From Methylomicrobium sp035916875 (GTDB taxonomy: Bacteria > Pseudomonadota > Gammaproteobacteria > Methylococcales > Methylomonadaceae), in the NCBI RefSeq assembly GCF_035916875.1, contig NZ_JAXUHN010000081.1, forward strand, positions 58,764-122,763: a stretch of 64,000 bases of DNA, read 5' to 3'. Numbering within the stretch: the first letter of the stretch is position 1; each line of letters begins with the position of its first letter. Of this stretch, positions 63,093 to 64,000 are shown one piece after another. The position numbers and the translations under genes were made by a program. Below the pieces are notes generated by a model. It was not told the DNA's origin. It searched no databases and saw only the letters and a list, made by a program, of their open reading frames with translations.

Positions 63093-63531
63093 AACTAATA
63101 TAAACATTTTATAATAGGTGGGTTAGATTTGAAATGCAACACATCTAGAGAACCGTTATGAATTGCTTTTATCAAATTGGCGATACAATTATTTCAATGG
63201 CTAAAATAAAAATGCCGACATTCCTATTTTTGCCGCCTATAAATGGTTATATAGTTTGAATATTTTATTCATGATTACCATTTTATAACCAAAAAACGCT
63301 ATTTTTTCTCGAAAGCCCTAACTTATTATTTGCCCGACAGGAATATTTACTTATTGTACGACAGGCGGCTCTTAGCTGATAGCACTCGATGATGATTGAA
63401 AAAAATGTTACGGCCCATAGCGGCCATAGTCTTTCGCCATTTTTTTGAATTTTTGGGGTGTCTATATTAGTGTTTTCTATAACCTTATGAATTACATTCT
63501 ATTTTTCAATGTCATTTTGTACGGACAAGAT
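63093..63531. other. AT-rich intergenic region
   Basis: About 440 bases with no convincing gene or repeat; probably the promoter region of the HEAT-repeat gene and the 3' flank of the DUF5710 gene. Confidence 0.45.
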
Positions 63532-63843
63532 TTATTCCCATGGCGGCTGATCGCCATTATAGGCAACAAAGTCTTTAATTGTTGAATAGGTGATGGCATC
63601 GACATTTTCATTTTTAGCTGAAGGGCTATTTTTGGCGTATGGAGTATGCACTTTGGGTTTATTTGTGGTTGTAGAGGATAATTCCGCAGTGACAGTTGCT
63701 GATTGCCATTTTGCAAAAGGCGTAATGTCTATATTGGCTGGGACATACCATTTCTTATTGGCCGGATCCCACCTCGCACCGAGCGCTTTTGCTGCATCCT
63801 TCTGCGTATAGGGTACATGAAGATAGATTTTTGAGTATTTCAT
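63532..63843 (-). CDS. DUF5710-domain protein
   Basis: 103 residues from the ATG at 63843; the frame stays open upstream to 63909, without a clear ribosome site for either. The first 45 residues (IYLHVPYTQKDAAKALGARW, then DPANKKWYVPANIDITPF) match DUF5710, a small domain found in plasmid primases and mobile-element proteins. The remainder is Ser/Thr/Asn/Lys-rich and disordered-looking, ending QPPWE. The stand-alone domain has no known function. AT-rich, like the HEAT gene beside it. Confidence 0.7.
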   Translation of the reverse strand: MKYSKIYLHVPYTQKDAAKALGARWDPANKKWYVPANIDITPFAKWQSATVTAELSSTTTNKPKVHTPYAKNSPSAKNENVDAITYSTIKDFVAYNGDQPPWE

Positions 63844-64000
63844 TATATATCGTGAGTAGAATGCTGAATTCTGTGAGTTATAAGTGAATAGCAACAAGTT
63901 CATTGGCATTTCTTGAGCTCTCTAAGTCATTGATTTGCTATTCACAGGTTGCAAACGAACTTCTCGCGAAGCACTTAGACCTGTAAATGCTTGCCTAAAG

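Noticed and set aside
1..64000. tRNA, rRNA or CRISPR loci
   Set aside because: No cloverleaf-like sequence, rRNA segment or repeat-spacer array was recognised; a covariance search would be needed to exclude small RNAs.

Overview
The window looks like chromosome of a type I (gammaproteobacterial, Methylococcales-like) methanotroph. The markers are a lanthanide-type PQQ methanol dehydrogenase (xoxF) with its xoxJ partner, an NAD-linked formate dehydrogenase of the fds type, a methenyl-tetrahydrofolate cyclohydrolase (fchA) and a full glycogen gene set. The species cannot be named from sequence alone. No tRNA, rRNA or CRISPR array was recognised.

Layout. 1-4.2 kb: formate dehydrogenase genes fdsB (cut by the window edge) and fdsG, a PLP aminotransferase, mobA and a DUF302 lipoprotein. 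4.2-8.7 kb: a three-gene operon with a periplasmic binding-like protein, a porin and a degenerate GGDEF-EAL membrane protein. 8.8-11.2 kb: copper export (copA, copZ). 11.4-15.0 kb: hflD and a Gld-like ABC exporter. 15.2-18.2 kb: a compact ba3-type terminal oxidase operon with a dihaem cytochrome c. 18.4-24.4 kb: a kinase fusion, Hsp20, alcohol dehydrogenase, a TolC-like protein and a lipoprotein hydrolase.

24.5-28.3 kb is the most unusual part. A 28-bp site at 24517-24544 matches the XerCD dif consensus (11-6-11), and FtsK-type KOPS octamers on both sides mostly point at it, so this is probably the replication terminus. Joined to dif is a 3,786-bp element bounded by 15-bp repeats that contain the XerC arm. 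It encodes a filamentous-phage (gene II/X, Phage_CRI) replication protein, a gene V-like ssDNA-binding protein, a tiny hydrophobic protein, two unknown proteins and a divergent small DNA-binding protein. It has no integrase, Zot/pI or adsorption protein. Its distal end carries two inverted dif-like sites with 12-nt and 6-nt centres, the attP layout known from CTXphi. I read it as a Xer-exploiting inovirus satellite or cryptic inovirus.

28.8-47 kb is mostly housekeeping: glyoxalase, tag, a nucleotide phosphorylase with a PRPP synthetase-like protein, a second lipoprotein hydrolase, a second Hsp20, a decayed msrQ, purL, bamC-dapA, a DEAD-box helicase with a structured leader, fchA, cysS, a cyclophilin and lpxH. 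47-50 kb holds xoxF and xoxJ. 50-61 kb is the glycogen locus: malQ and glgC on the minus strand, glgB and glgA on the plus strand. It is followed by two unusual genes: a protein with two tandem CBM21-like domains fused to an EEP-type phosphohydrolase, and a two-motif phospholipase D-like protein. 61-64 kb is visibly AT-rich and holds a 14-repeat HEAT membrane protein and a DUF5710 protein.

Together the genes describe C1 oxidation (methanol to formate to CO2), electron disposal through a ba3-type oxidase, carbon storage as glycogen, and a terminus region colonised by a filamentous-phage-like element.
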